58,563 bases of DNA from Enterobacter soli ATCC BAA-2102. Its GTDB lineage: Bacteria > Pseudomonadota > Gammaproteobacteria > Enterobacterales > Enterobacteriaceae. Both the position numbers and the translations under genes were made by a program. Below are positions 25,704-35,578 of the stretch, piece by piece. The DNA is taken from the NCBI RefSeq assembly GCF_001654845.1, contig NZ_LXES01000054.1:1-58563 (forward strand). Reading direction: 5' to 3'. The notes under the pieces were generated by a model. That model was not told where the DNA came from and made no database searches. It worked only from the letters and a program-made list of their open reading frames with translations. The first letter of the stretch is position 1. The number at the start of each line of letters is the position of its first letter.

Positions 25704-26041
25704 CGCGGACGTTCCTTGTTGACATAAAAGAACTCATCATAATTCTGTGGTTAAACGAAAGTAAACCATCAGAAATCACGCTCCCATCATCCGTTTTCCG
25801 TCAAATCTGGACTCATGCATCTGGCTGCATAGTCATGCATGCCGGTAAAATCTGGCAGATGCGTTTCTGCCGGTTTTCAGGGTGGTTTGTTGCCGGTTTT
25901 ACCCGTACCCCGTCAGAAACGCGCTGAGGCCGTCTGAGCGGTGCGCGTAATGAGACGTTATGTAAAATGTAGATTGCATTTGGCTTATCAAAAAGAGCCC
26001 CTATCCTGTTGATAGTAGTCTAGGGGCTGTAACCTACTTAT
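25704..26041. terminator. Intergenic region with bidirectional terminator (25996-26028)
   Basis: AGCCCCTA at 25996-26003 pairs with TAGGGGCT at 26021-26028, with an A-run before it that serves as a T-run for the leftward pectinase transcript. The remainder up to 25995 is the probable promoter region of the exclusion lipoprotein, with no other gene seen. Confidence 0.55.
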
Positions 26042-27385
26042 TTAGCCATTGTCCCAGTGACTGTCAGGACCTTGCAGTAATGGGAGATCTCTTTCTTTTG
26101 ATGTGACATGAACATTCTTTATCTCCCCAGAAACATACCGACTCTGTAAGCCGTGTGTCGCATCTATATGAATGTCTTTCAGAGTTATATTCTGCAGAGG
26201 TGCTTCGGGAAGACCACTTATTATTCCAGCCATCCCTGAGTTAGTGGCGGTCAGGTGCTGGATAGTTACATCGTGGATAAATGGTGTCAGTGATGAAATT
26301 GCTGATGTAGGTATCGATGTCAGGCTTTTGGAAGAATATCCGCCATTACCACCATAACTATCTGTGATCACTAGAGGTACGTTCACGTGGTTCATAGTTA
26401 TATTATCAGCACTGATAGGTCCTATCTGATTGCCGCGATCGCGGCCAGATTTAATACGAAGCCCATTATCTGTTCCATTGAATCTTACATTTTGCATAGT
26501 TACACGGCCAATACCGTTAGCCGTCTCACTGCCAACGGATAATCCATGGCCACGATAAATATCAATATCATCAATATTTATATTGCTGCTAGGTGGGGCC
26601 TTACCTGTAGATGCTAATCCTGATTTGATCGCGATATCGTCATCACCTGTGGATAATTTAAGGTGACGTAATGAAATATTTTTTGAAGATACTACATCTA
26701 TGCCATCTGTATTTGGTGAGTCAGGAGGGTTAAATATACTGCTTCGGCTAACGTCAATATTTTCGCTGTTACGTAAAACCAGATTCCACATTGGTGAGTT
26801 AATAATGTGTAACTGGCTGATATTTCCTCCCTGCACATGGTCAAATTCGATCAACCAAGGGCGTGGCATTCCGTTAGCCGGCGGTATGCCTTTCCAGTTC
26901 TTTTCGAACCAGGATACATCTCCGTGTTTGAGATGTTCCCTAGCATCGCTGGCCTTAGACCACCACGATTTTTGCCCTTGACCATCTATAGTTCCTGGAC
27001 CTGTTATCGCAATATCCTGTACATGGCTGGCAATAATTAGTGCTTCTCTTGGGTGGGTTGGCTGGCTGATAAATGCTGGAACAAAGTCATCGGGATTTCC
27101 CGTTGATTTTAGTGTGCTTCCGGCAGCTAAATGTAATGTGACATGGCTTTTTAGTGTTAGTGGGCCGCTGACCCATGTTCCTGCGGGAAGTGTGACGATG
27201 CCTCCTCCATTGCTGCTGCACTGGTCTATCGCCTTTTGTACCACTGAGGTTACCGTAACATCCCCAGATTTTATTGACATTGAACAGGCCGGAATGGCAG
27301 CTATAACTGCACGTGGACAGAGTATGGCTAGAACTATTAAACCGATGTAGGACGAGTTTTGACTGTGCTTTTTAATAAAAAACAT
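26042..27385 (-). CDS. Secreted polygalacturonase, glycoside hydrolase family 28
   Basis: The 447-residue protein has a Sec signal peptide ending near ILCPRAVIAA, a right-handed beta-helix with many N/I/D-rich turns, and all GH28 catalytic motifs in order: NTDGID, GDDDIAIKSG, RGHGLSVGSE and RIKSG. These residues hydrolyse the alpha-1,4 bonds of polygalacturonate (pectin). It stands alone, without other pectin genes nearby, between a ColE1-type block and an IS remnant. The gene is intact and somewhat AT-rich, which suggests transfer from a plant-associated bacterium. Confidence 0.93.
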   Translation of the reverse strand: MFFIKKHSQNSSYIGLIVLAILCPRAVIAAIPACSMSIKSGDVTVTSVVQKAIDQCSSNGGGIVTLPAGTWVSGPLTLKSHVTLHLAAGSTLKSTGNPDDFVPAFISQPTHPREALIIASHVQDIAITGPGTIDGQGQKSWWSKASDAREHLKHGDVSWFEKNWKGIPPANGMPRPWLIEFDHVQGGNISQLHIINSPMWNLVLRNSENIDVSRSSIFNPPDSPNTDGIDVVSSKNISLRHLKLSTGDDDIAIKSGLASTGKAPPSSNINIDDIDIYRGHGLSVGSETANGIGRVTMQNVRFNGTDNGLRIKSGRDRGNQIGPISADNITMNHVNVPLVITDSYGGNGGYSSKSLTSIPTSAISSLTPFIHDVTIQHLTATNSGMAGIISGLPEAPLQNITLKDIHIDATHGLQSRYVSGEIKNVHVTSKERDLPLLQGPDSHWDNG

Positions 27386-27489
27386 TGGGATCTCTAATGA
27401 AGAAAAATAATGCGTTTATCATTACTTAACTGGTGTCATGCTTCTAGGTGAATAACGTTTCGGAATGTGGCTGAAGGTTACTACTTATT

Positions 27490-27630
27490 ATGAATAGACC
27501 CGGGTTTCGTAGACACTTTTTTGCCTCATAATGGAGGCCTAATGAAGGAGTGTATATGTCAGTCAAAACGTTCACCGAAGAATTCAAAATTGAAGCCGTA
27601 AAACAGGTCACTGATTACATACAAGGAAGG
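27490..27630 (+). mobile_element. IS3-family 5' end remnant
   Basis: The sequence TAGACCCGGGTTTCGTAGACAC resembles an IS3-type end, followed at 27555 by an orfA start (MSVKTFTEEFKIEAVKQVTD). Similarity stops near 27630, and the frame then runs into unrelated sequence to 27744. Only the first tenth of the element remains. Confidence 0.6.
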
Positions 27631-27791
27631 GGGATGGGCAAGGCAGAAACTATCAATCCGAAACGGCTGACGCCGGTCACGACGCCCTCATCGAAAACGC
27701 TAGATTTAGCATTACTGGCGTCTCCATTCCGCTTGGCGGCATAATGACCGGGAACTTTGATGTTAAACTGGCACTCAGTAGGGAGAATCGG

Positions 27792-28001
27792 ATGGACTAT
27801 TCAGACACCTTCATGCGCCAGTATGAGGAGATGTGCCAGGTGGTGGGGAGTATCGTTTTTTCGCTTGTTGAAGCAGGACACGACTCCACAAGCGAAAACA
27901 TCGTCATCATGCTGTGCAATGAACTTTCCGAAATCGGGAAATGGGAGCCGGAGCAGGTCCTTTATCTCCAGATGGCGATTGATTTACTGGAACGGGGCTG
28001 A
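27792..28001 (+). CDS. YmgB/AriR-like small regulator
   Basis: The 69-residue protein (QYEEMCQVVGSIVFSLVEAG, SENIVIMLCNELSEIG) has the spacing of the YmgB/AriR family: E-E-x(3)-G-x(2)-V-x(2)-L-x(3)-G, then N-I-[IV]. These helical dimers affect biofilm and acid resistance in E. coli. It is convergent with traX, ending 22 bases from it. A degenerate copy of its 3' end is at 40036-40120. The family call is by pattern only. Confidence 0.45.
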   Translation: MDYSDTFMRQYEEMCQVVGSIVFSLVEAGHDSTSENIVIMLCNELSEIGKWEPEQVLYLQMAIDLLERG

Positions 28002-28023
28002 TGCCCCGTAAACCGGGGTCCCG

Positions 28024-28791
28024 TCACCGGAGCTGCATCAGGATAAGCAGTACCAGCAGGTGACCGGCATAAGCCATGTAGAAAAAATGCCGGGGCATAA
28101 AGCGTGGACAGCCATCCGGACACAGCTGAATGCTCAGTGAGACGGCCATCAGGGGAAACACCAGTGTGGGAAGCGTGGCAAATAGCAGCGTGTCTGCCAG
28201 CAGACTCAGCAGATGCGCCCCCCCGTTCAGACTGCACAGCGACAGCCCGGACACGATAATTCCCGTAAGCTGCATGCCTGGCGTTTTTCCACCAGTGGCG
28301 ACGACCATACCGGTGGCCAGGGCAACACCCGCCAGACCGTAACTGGCCGGACTCAGCGGGCAGACTAGAATGGCCAGCAGCAGAGCACCTGCCATCAGCC
28401 CTTTTTTTCCGTACCGGTACCGAAGGGCAAGCATCTGTGTGACGCCCGCGAACACGAACAGGATATTCAGAGCCCACCACGGTTGGTGATGCGCAAAGGC
28501 CAGGCTGGACACCGACTGGGTGATGACGGCCCATATCCACAGACGGTTTGCCCTCACCTAGAGCCGTTCCGGTCTGCGCTGGACGTTCATCGCCCACATA
28601 AAAGTGAACAGGGGGAAGGCCATCCGGCCAGCCGCATACAACAGCGGGTTGGGGGGCATCAGGAACAGGGTGTTGATGTGGTCGGCCAGCATGGCGATCA
28701 GTGCCAGCACTTTGACCATATCTAGGGCGGCAGAGCTGATCTGCCTTGGTGTCTGAAGGGGGTGAAGAAGACTAGGAAAAGCATGATTCAT
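28024..28791 (-). pseudogene. traX: TraX pilin acetylase, interrupted by an amber codon
   Basis: The two halves (MNHAFPSLLHPLQTPRQISS... to NVQRRPERL, and RANRLWIWAVITQSVSSL... to the end) lie in the same frame separated by a single TAG at 28558-28560. Joined, they give a 255-codon multi-spanning membrane protein of normal TraX length. TraX N-acetylates F pilin and is not essential for transfer. One base change (for example CAG to TAG) explains the break. No other tra gene is in the window. Confidence 0.85.
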
Positions 28792-28891
28792 TCGGTGTGT
28801 TCTCCTGACAGCACACGTATGATGCCTGCCACACCCTTATTCTGAACACAAAGACTTAAAATATTAAAATCGTTCATCCCCATTCCAAAAA

Positions 28892-29140
28892 TTACTCATC
28901 TGTCTTATCACTATTCTCTACAGCGCGGCAGGCTGCGTTGCAGGCGGTCTGGATATCGGTACGGGCAATCTCAAGCCAGAACTGATCAGCATCATCGCTC
29001 CCAAGTTTATCAAGTTGCCCGAGAAACTGGCGACTGATTTCTCTGAGGCGTGCAATACTGTTTTTTTGACGCGCTGTAAGGTTATGTTTCTCGTCATTAT
29101 ATTTTTTGTTTGGTTTTAGCCTGTCCATTTCGTCCTCCAT
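28892..29140 (-). CDS. Small acidic helical protein, unknown
   Basis: The 82-residue protein contains LTARQKNSIARLREISRQFL and DADQFWLEIARTDIQTACNA and is probably all-helical. A GAGG lies upstream of the start. No family is recognised. Confidence 0.5.
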   Translation of the reverse strand: MEDEMDRLKPNKKYNDEKHNLTARQKNSIARLREISRQFLGQLDKLGSDDADQFWLEIARTDIQTACNAACRAVENSDKTDE

Positions 29141-29366
29141 AACACTTGGTCAATAGTGCAGAATGCCTAATGTAATTTCAGAATAAATATTACTACCAGC
29201 GAAGAGTGAATGCCTACTGTCATACTCATTCCTTAGTTGATAAAAAGCTCCTCATTAGCGAGTCTGGCTTATTTCTTTAAAGGTATATTTAGTTCTTTAT
29301 CTTTTAGCGGGGAAAATATTGTGAGTGGCAACAAAAAAATGCCCTCAGGCGGTTAAATCTGGCGAT

Positions 29367-29816
29367 TTAAAATCTTGGCGCTATGCCGTACTTCGGCGTC
29401 TTTATGTTGGCAGCCCAGACCTTAATATCGTTCTGAAGCAACAGAGTGAAATCAGACTTGAGGTGGTTAACCATCTCATTGACCCTTTCTGCATCATTTA
29501 CTGCAAAGTGTTCAATCCTGTTGGCTCCGACTGATACGCAACTGTAAGTTGCAGGCACATTTTTTCCGTTCACATTAAGCTGGCCCTTCTTTTCGCCACA
29601 GTCGCCATCGGACATATAGGATACCAGCATATTGGCCGACCCCCTTCCTGGTTGAGAGATGCTTATCATGACAGGCAACCCCTCTGAGGTCTGCGTAATA
29701 TCGTAGAGTACAGCATCTTTTTGATACCAGATATTGTATTCCCTTTCCTGGAATGTTGAGTATGAGGGTGCCGAGATCGCCACCAGTAAAGCAATTGCAA
29801 TAAATTGAATTTTCAT
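29367..29816 (-). CDS. Secreted or periplasmic protein, unknown
   Basis: The 149-residue protein starts with a clean signal peptide (MKIQFIAIALLVAISAPSYS) and has exactly two cysteines in the mature part (GDCGEKKG and YSCVSV), which could form one disulfide. The rest looks mainly beta. It stands alone between two AT-rich stretches and I do not recognise a family. Confidence 0.55.
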   Translation of the reverse strand: MKIQFIAIALLVAISAPSYSTFQEREYNIWYQKDAVLYDITQTSEGLPVMISISQPGRGSANMLVSYMSDGDCGEKKGQLNVNGKNVPATYSCVSVGANRIEHFAVNDAERVNEMVNHLKSDFTLLLQNDIKVWAANIKTPKYGIAPRF

Positions 29817-29990
29817 AGGTTGTTATCGTTATGTTTAGTTATGTTCATTATTCATATTGTGCTAAAAACAACAATAAGCAAAGATTAATCCTACTATTTT
29901 TAGCAGTGCTTAAGTTTCACTTTACTCAAAATTAAGTAATGATTTATTTCAATCCAATTAAATTTTTAAATACCGATAATTTGCATTAAG

Positions 29991-31077
29991 TGGACTGACC
30001 CCACGACAGTAGACAAATTCTGTCCTCACGATGAGGCCTGTTCGAAGGCCTCCGGGCTGACGCCACCGAGGTGACTGTGACGCCGGGCCCGGTTGTAGAA
30101 AACTTCAATGTAATCTAAGATATCCGTCCGGGCCAGATCCCTGGTTGTTGGCCCGGCAGAAGCGCTGCCAGTCGTAGCTGTCGTACTGACTTCCCTGATC
30201 CGAATGCACAATGACTTCGCTGTCCGGTTTTCGCCGCCAGACGGCCATCATCAGCGCGTCCAGCGCCAGTTCACGTGAGAGCGATGGCTTCATCGACCAG
30301 CCGACCACGTTACGGGCGAAGAGTTCGATAACCACCGCCAGATACAGCCAGCCCTGCAAGGTGCGGTTATAAGTAATATCCGTGACCCGGACCTGATTGG
30401 CCCGGACGAGCGATTAGGTGCAACAACGGAAGGTCTCCCGGCGATACGGCGTGGCGCTTTATAACCGCGTACCGCTTTGATGCGGTTCAGTTGCATAATA
30501 CGGCCCACCCGATTTTACCGCAGGTTTCCCCGATTTCGTTCAGAAAGCCATGAACCCGCCGGTAACCATATACGCCTCCGCTCAGTGAATATAAGTCACG
30601 GATAAGCGTCAGCAGACGCTGGTTATCTTTATCACGCGCGGAGACCGCGTTATGCAGCAACGCGGGCGACATTCAGTACCCGACACATCGTCATCACACC
30701 CCATACAGTGCGGTGTTCATTGATAAAGCGGTACTTCAGTCGGGCTCCCTTGCAAAGTACTACGCGGCCTTTTTCAGGATATCCCGTTCTTCTTCGGTCC
30801 GTTTCAGCTGCGCCCGTAGTTACAGGATCTCGCTTTTGGCTTCCAGTAAATCCCGGGCATGTTGTTCGCTGTTATCAGGCTTGACAGCCCGTAGCCACTT
30901 GTAGAGGCTGTGCGCAGAAACGCCCGGTCGGATACTTCCGCAACGGAATAACCGCGTACCGTTATCTGACGGACGGCTTCTTCCTTAAATTCAGGTGTAA
31001 ATCGTGGTGTGCCCATATGTTCCCCCTTGTATCTCAAACTATAGGGCAGGATCGTCTACCGGGGTGGGCTCAGTCCA
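29991..31077 (-). mobile_element. Degenerate IS3-family element
   Basis: The ends TGGACTGACCCCAC (29991) and GTGGGCTCAGTCCA (to 31077) are imperfect inverted repeats. Inside, minus-strand segments spell an IS3 OrfA (MGTPRFTPEFKEEAVRQI) and OrfB (LSGGVYGYRRVHG, GWLYLAVVIELFARNVVGWS, VIVHSDQGSQY, DYIEVFYNRARRHSHLGG) in several broken frames. The catalytic region is shifted and partly deleted, so the element is dead. Confidence 0.85.
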
Positions 31078-31361
31078 AGTTTAAGCATAGGGGGGAGCAT
31101 GTATTAATCAACGAGGAGCAGATCACCAGAATTATGATTCTGAATGGAACAGGATTCTGGGGTAGGGTTAAATCAATATATAGTTAGAAATGTTCATTAT
31201 TTCAATTCAATTAATGTCGGACTGGGATTTATAGCCAAAGATTTTCCCATTTTTTTTTGGATTACATGCGTAAATTTTTTTTGGTATAAAAATTTGCAAA
31301 ATATCCAAAATATATTAACCTAAAAAAAGTTAGCGAATTGTTAACTTTTGGAGGTTTTACT
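31078..31361. other. AT-rich promoter region for the lipoprotein pair
   Basis: No gene is seen. GGAGG at 31350-31354 is the ribosome site for the GTG start of the first lipoprotein at 31362. Confidence 0.4.
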
Positions 31362-31589
31362 GTGAAATTCTATTCTGTACTAACGCTCATATTTTGTTCT
31401 GCCGTCCTGAATGTAGGGTGCTCTTCCAATCAAGCAATTAAAACTACCGATGGTAAAACTATTGTTACTGATGGGAAACCTGAGGTTGATAAGGAAACTG
31501 GTCTTATTTCGTATAAGGATGCTCAAACCGGAAAAACGGAGCAGATTAACAGAGATCAAGTATCAAATATGAGTGAACTGGATAACTAA
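31362..31589 (+). CDS. YgdI/YgdR-family lipoprotein, first copy
   Basis: The protein starts at GTG 31362, chosen because GGAGG lies 7 bases upstream; an in-frame ATG at 31338 is less likely. It has a lipoprotein signal (FCSAVLNVGCSS) and the compact domain IKTTDGKTIVTDGKPEVDKE, GLISYKDAQTGKTEQINRDQV of the YgdI/YgdR family. The role is unknown. It is followed after 14 bases by a paralogue. Confidence 0.85.
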   Translation: MKFYSVLTLIFCSAVLNVGCSSNQAIKTTDGKTIVTDGKPEVDKETGLISYKDAQTGKTEQINRDQVSNMSELDN

Positions 31590-31603
31590 AGGAAATCAGT
31601 TTT

Positions 31604-31831
31604 ATGAAGAAAAAAATGATTGCATGCTTCTCTACTTTACTTGTTATCACTGCCATCTCAGGATGTACTCGCACCAGTTATGCGATTCATACCAACGATG
31701 GGCGTACCATTATTAGTGATGGAAAACCCAAAGAAGCTGAATCCGGATTATTAGGCTACACGGATGCTGACGGAGTTAAGCAACAAATCAACAAAACTGA
31801 TGTGAAAAATGTTGTTGAACTGCCAAAGTAA
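31604..31831 (+). CDS. YgdI/YgdR-family lipoprotein, second copy
   Basis: The 75-residue protein has a lipobox (TAISGCTR) and YAIHTNDGRTIISDGKPKEA, LLGYTDADGVKQQINKTDVK, closer to chromosomal YgdI than the first copy. The pair forms a small operon with a terminator directly after it. Confidence 0.88.
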   Translation: MKKKMIACFSTLLVITAISGCTRTSYAIHTNDGRTIISDGKPKEAESGLLGYTDADGVKQQINKTDVKNVVELPK

Positions 31832-31852
31832 AATATATGCTATATTTTGACA

Positions 31853-31886
31853 GGTAACACCACTGTGGGTGGTGTTACCTTCTTCG
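31853..31886 (+). terminator. Rho-independent terminator after the lipoprotein pair
   Basis: GGTAACACCAC (31853-31863) pairs with GTGGTGTTACC (31869-31879), followed by TTCTTCGTTTT. Confidence 0.85.
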
Positions 31887-32016
31887 TTTTATCACATGCA
31901 GTAAGCGTTGAGGTAATATGCTGTTTTTATATGCCCCAGACCCGAAAAATCTTCAGGCGACTGCATTACTCCCCCCGTATTACCACTGCTGGTATCTCGC
32001 TTATTGACACTACCAG

Positions 32017-32063
32017 CAAATAGTGGACACGCGACTAAGCGAGTAAACTCTCAAGTAAGAGGC
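32017..32063. mobile_element. IS3-family terminal fragment
   Basis: ACCAGCAAATAGTGGACACGC and CTAAGCGAGTAAACTCTCAA match the left end of the element at 47189-48212. It is cut off by the IS5-type remnant at 32064. Confidence 0.6.
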
Positions 32064-32428
32064 GGCTTTGTTGAATAAATAAGATTTGGGGCGCACTTTA
32101 CTGTAACAGGCCACTACTCAGGCATTACGAACGCTTTCAGGCATGCCAGCCTCTGTCATCCTGTAAAACCTATGTACCTGCCCGTCATAATCACGCAGCG
32201 TCAGTTAACCTCCGAACAACTGCTTTATCCAGTACATCGAATTCCCACTATTGAGCGACGGTTGTAATCTGTCGCCCACTTACACCGCGCATTACTCCCG
32301 CTCAGATACTGATTCGCAACGGTACGGTTGCAATACATTCTCACCGGACCAGTAACCCGCACCTTTTCGGGAGGGAAGCATGCTCTGATCCGTTAACTCA
32401 GCTAAAGTTCGATTTATTCAACAAAGCC
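32064..32428. mobile_element. IS5/IS903-type remnant, copy 1 (365 bp)
   Basis: It begins GGCTTTGTTGAATAAAT and ends ATTTATTCAACAAAGCC, the inverted ends of IS903-like elements, but keeps only about a third of the length. The interior includes a stretch encoding the transposase end (AGMPESVR) on the minus strand. A related remnant lies at 34380-34750. Confidence 0.75.
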
Positions 32429-32434
32429 TCTCTT

Positions 32435-32860
32435 ATGAGAAGGTCAACGATGCTGCCAGTTCATTTTATATTGCTTAAAATCTTCACATTGACAACCTGT
32501 ACTGGCAACCAGATCAGTGTAAAATATTCCCATCATCCGGCATATCAGATAGAGAGAATGCCCTTTACCCCCATAACAGAGTCGTCAAGAGTCGATCACT
32601 CCCGTTCGATGGCAAAGTTTCTCAGCCAGTTTATATGATGGAGAAACACAACCAAGATTATGAATCTGACAATGACCGAGGCATAGAAGAAAGTGAGAAG
32701 TTTTAGCAAGAATCATAACCCTTGTTCAGCCAAGGAACAAAAAATGATATTCAGTAACCGTGGCTATGGTGATGACTATGCAGGAATACGCACCAAGAAG
32801 CTGTTGAGACTTACTGGAACAGTTGTAACGTCGTACCTGGGTGGTCTACACTAATGGTTC
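32435..32860 (+). pseudogene. Degenerate exc2-like lipoprotein gene
   Basis: TGNQISVKYSHHPAYQIE and SRSMAKFLSQF match the Exc2-family protein at 25284-25703 (GNQTSVEKNARHMAYQIE, TRLMAKFLSQF), and near the 3' end QEAVETYWNSCN parallels AITTYWDGYN. Stops and frameshifts interrupt it and the lipobox is damaged. It is a dead second copy 7 kb from the intact one. Confidence 0.6.
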
Positions 32861-32941
32861 TTTTTGACGCACAAAACACCTTAATCGAAAAGGATAATTC
32901 CCAAGAAATAAAAAGATAAGCTTTTCATCACAATTAAACTG

Positions 32942-34321
32942 GTGCGTAAAATGAAGACTAAAAGACATAATAAATTAGAAGCGAAAGGTTTTTTTATTTC
33001 ATATGTTATTTTCTATACCTCCTTGTTTTTTTTCGTTGGATATTTGTCCAGTCCGGGTGACTTTTTCTCATTATTTTGGCCAGTAAACTCTGTGATTGTA
33101 TACATAATATGCAAGCACTACAGGTTTTGTATATTACTACCAATTACCGCTTTTTATATAACATTATCATTATTAGACTCCATATTTAGCAGGGGTGCAG
33201 TCTCCAACCCTTGGATTTTGAATATAAGCAATGCGTTCTTCGTAATCATTTGTTCTTTTCTCTTGCGCAAGAGAAAATTTGATAACGCGAGCGAACTTGA
33301 TGTTATATACATATATGTATCAATTACTATTAGCTCATTGCTTTTTGGTCTCTCTGCGGGATTGCTGGTCGGACCGCAAGACAAATTCATTAGCACATTT
33401 AGTGGTTGGGGGGCAGAAAGTCTTTCTACAGGTATAATTATACTTCCCACAATGCTACTTTGGGAGATTAATGCGGAAAAACTGACAAGAAAAATTAAAA
33501 CACCACCAGCTATTTTTATGATTTTCATGTTAACAGTTATAACTTACTTTGATGATGGAATTAATATAACATTAATACTTCCAGCATTATTGTTATGCGC
33601 TGTGATATATCCATTAAGACTCAGTCTTGTTATTACATCAATCACTGGATTATTCTTGATTTATATGGTTTCATCCGGGGTTATTAAAATGAATTCATTC
33701 GGGAATTTAAATGGGACATTTTCTGGGTTAGACTCTTATAGAATTGCAATTTCTAGTATTATAGGGGCGGCAACGCTATGTGCAGTTTCAGCAAGCAAGA
33801 ATCAAAGAATAAAAAAAGAAATATCAGAACAACTTTTAATTGATGAGTTAACTGGCGTATACAACCGCAGGTACTTATTAAATAAACTAAACAATAAGAT
33901 TAACCCAAAGAAAGGTAATTTTTTGTCACTGGCTGTTATAGATGTAGATAATTTCAAGGAAGTAAACGATGTTTATGGTCATTTAGCTGGTGATAAAATC
34001 ATAAAGCTTCTTGCTATTTTAATTAAGAGTAATTTTGGCGGTGATATTTTTTGCAGATATGGCGGTGATGAATTCATTGTCATCCATGAGAATAATGACA
34101 CCAAGTTCGTTAAAGAGCATTTTTCAAATCTTAACGTTTTATTCGATAGATGCATAAAGACCTATAATATAAATGCAAATATAGGCATAAGCATAGGGAT
34201 AAGTTTTCAGGATGCTGATATTGCACTAGATGTTGATAATATTAAAACCCTGATTTCTCGTGCTGATGAAGCACTCTACAAGGCGAAGAAAAATGGGAAA
34301 AGACAAACTGTCTTAGCATAG
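32942..34321 (+). CDS. MASE1-GGDEF diguanylate cyclase
   Basis: The 459-residue protein has about eight N-terminal membrane helices of MASE1 type (FWPVNSVIVYIICKHYR, FSGWGAESLSTGIIILPTML) and a complete GGDEF domain at about residues 300-455: DELTGVYNRRYL, VIDVDNFKEVND, YGHLAGD, and the active-site RYGGDEFIVIHE. It should make cyclic-di-GMP from GTP at the inner membrane. The start is GTG 32942 or ATG 32951, neither with a strong ribosome site. It is very AT-rich. Confidence 0.9.
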   Translation: MRKMKTKRHNKLEAKGFFISYVIFYTSLFFFVGYLSSPGDFFSLFWPVNSVIVYIICKHYRFCILLPITAFYITLSLLDSIFSRGAVSNPWILNISNAFFVIICSFLLRKRKFDNASELDVIYIYVSITISSLLFGLSAGLLVGPQDKFISTFSGWGAESLSTGIIILPTMLLWEINAEKLTRKIKTPPAIFMIFMLTVITYFDDGINITLILPALLLCAVIYPLRLSLVITSITGLFLIYMVSSGVIKMNSFGNLNGTFSGLDSYRIAISSIIGAATLCAVSASKNQRIKKEISEQLLIDELTGVYNRRYLLNKLNNKINPKKGNFLSLAVIDVDNFKEVNDVYGHLAGDKIIKLLAILIKSNFGGDIFCRYGGDEFIVIHENNDTKFVKEHFSNLNVLFDRCIKTYNINANIGISIGISFQDADIALDVDNIKTLISRADEALYKAKKNGKRQTVLA

Positions 34322-34379
34322 AACATAATTATGACCTTGCTGAATAAATCGAACTTTTGCTGAATTTAAGGTTCAGTAC

Positions 34380-34750
34380 GGCTTTATTGAATAAATAAGA
34401 TTTGGGGAGCACTTTCCTGTAACAGGCCTCTACTCAGGCAATACGAATACTTTCAGGCATGCCGGCCTTTATCATCATGTACATCGCCGTTTCCGCTATT
34501 GAGCGACGACTGTCCAGGGTAACCGTACCTTTTTGGGGAGGGATAAGCGAGCTGATATTCCTACTCCGCAGTTCATCGTGACACAACTGGGTGTCATAAG
34601 TTCCGTCGGTAACTGCTGCCATGATTTTTCTGTGAGTCTGCTGGATACTGAGTCCAGTACATTGTTTAGAGACAGGTCTGTACAGATGATCTCATATGTG
34701 CGTGATCAGATTCGTTAACTCAGCAAAAGTTCGATTTATTCAACAATGCC
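34380..34750. mobile_element. IS5/IS903-type remnant, copy 2 (371 bp)
   Basis: It starts GGCTTTATTGAATAAAT and ends ATTTATTCAACAATGCC and shares interior sequence with the copy at 32064-32428. The minus strand encodes a transposase fragment (VTDGTYDTQLCHDELRSRN, IPPQKGTVTLDSRR, AGMPESIRIA). A further stray end lies at about 34337-34365. Confidence 0.75.
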
Positions 34751-34844
34751 GTCTGGCGCTGCAGGATTGGCAAACCTTCAGCGTGGACACCCCAATCACA
34801 TATTTCCTGATTAACTGAAGTTGCATGTTCTTTCGTCACTAAAA

Positions 34845-35561
34845 TTACAAATAAATCCATTTTTTTAATTTTTTGTAATTTGAAATAACCTCCGATTTAG
34901 GCATTGGCTTAGAGAACAAAAAACCCTGAAAATTAGAAACACCAAGACTTTTTAAATCATAAAAAACATCAATACTCTCGACACCTTCAGCAATTGAGTT
35001 GCAGTTAGAAATAGAACAGTAGTAAATTAATGTCATTAGCAAGGCCTCTATTCTTTTATTATCCTTATAATTAGCAATCACACTTAAATCAATTTTTATA
35101 GATTCAAAATCAAAATTAATGAAAGGGAAAACAGAACTTTCCCCAGAAAGAAAGTCATCTAACTTAAACATATAGCCAAGTGAATTTATTTTCTTTGCAT
35201 TGTAAATCATATCAACATCGCTTGAGAATCTTACAGTTTCAAGTATTTCAAACTGTATATAACGCCTATGGGAAACATCTATCTTATCAAGAAACTCAAT
35301 CACTTCTTTGGATTTAAAAAAGTCAGAGGTCACGTTAATGCTAAAATAAACATCTTTTATTTCTTGCCGTAATGACAAGACCTCATTTATTTGATTTAGT
35401 GCTAGAGTGACAAATCCATAACCACTTGCTATTTCATCAAGACACTCAGCAGCACCAACAATCTCACCTTTAAAAAAACCTCTTAATAACACCTCAAAAC
35501 CCACGCATTTAAAATCAATATCGACTATAGGTTGATAATAATTAAATACATTTATTCTCAT
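34845..35561 (-). CDS. EAL-domain protein with EVL signature
   Basis: The 238-residue single-domain protein keeps most EAL-phosphodiesterase residues: Glu in FEVLLRG (EVL instead of EAL), Asn in FSINVT, Glu in FEILET, the DD pair in KLDDF, Lys in IKIDLS, Glu in IAEGVE and Gln in FQGFLFSKPM. EVL forms can be active. The DDFGTGYSS loop is reduced to DDFLSGESS, so activity is uncertain. It lies 17 bases after the PAS-GGDEF gene and was probably co-transcribed with it. Confidence 0.85.
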   Translation of the reverse strand: MRINVFNYYQPIVDIDFKCVGFEVLLRGFFKGEIVGAAECLDEIASGYGFVTLALNQINEVLSLRQEIKDVYFSINVTSDFFKSKEVIEFLDKIDVSHRRYIQFEILETVRFSSDVDMIYNAKKINSLGYMFKLDDFLSGESSVFPFINFDFESIKIDLSVIANYKDNKRIEALLMTLIYYCSISNCNSIAEGVESIDVFYDLKSLGVSNFQGFLFSKPMPKSEVISNYKKLKKWIYL

Positions 35562-35578
35562 AAATCACCATTACATTA

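Noticed and set aside
32064..34750. Composite transposon made by the two IS5-type remnants around the MASE1-GGDEF gene
   Set aside because: Both copies retain only about 370 bases and cannot encode transposase, and I found no duplication at the outer ends.
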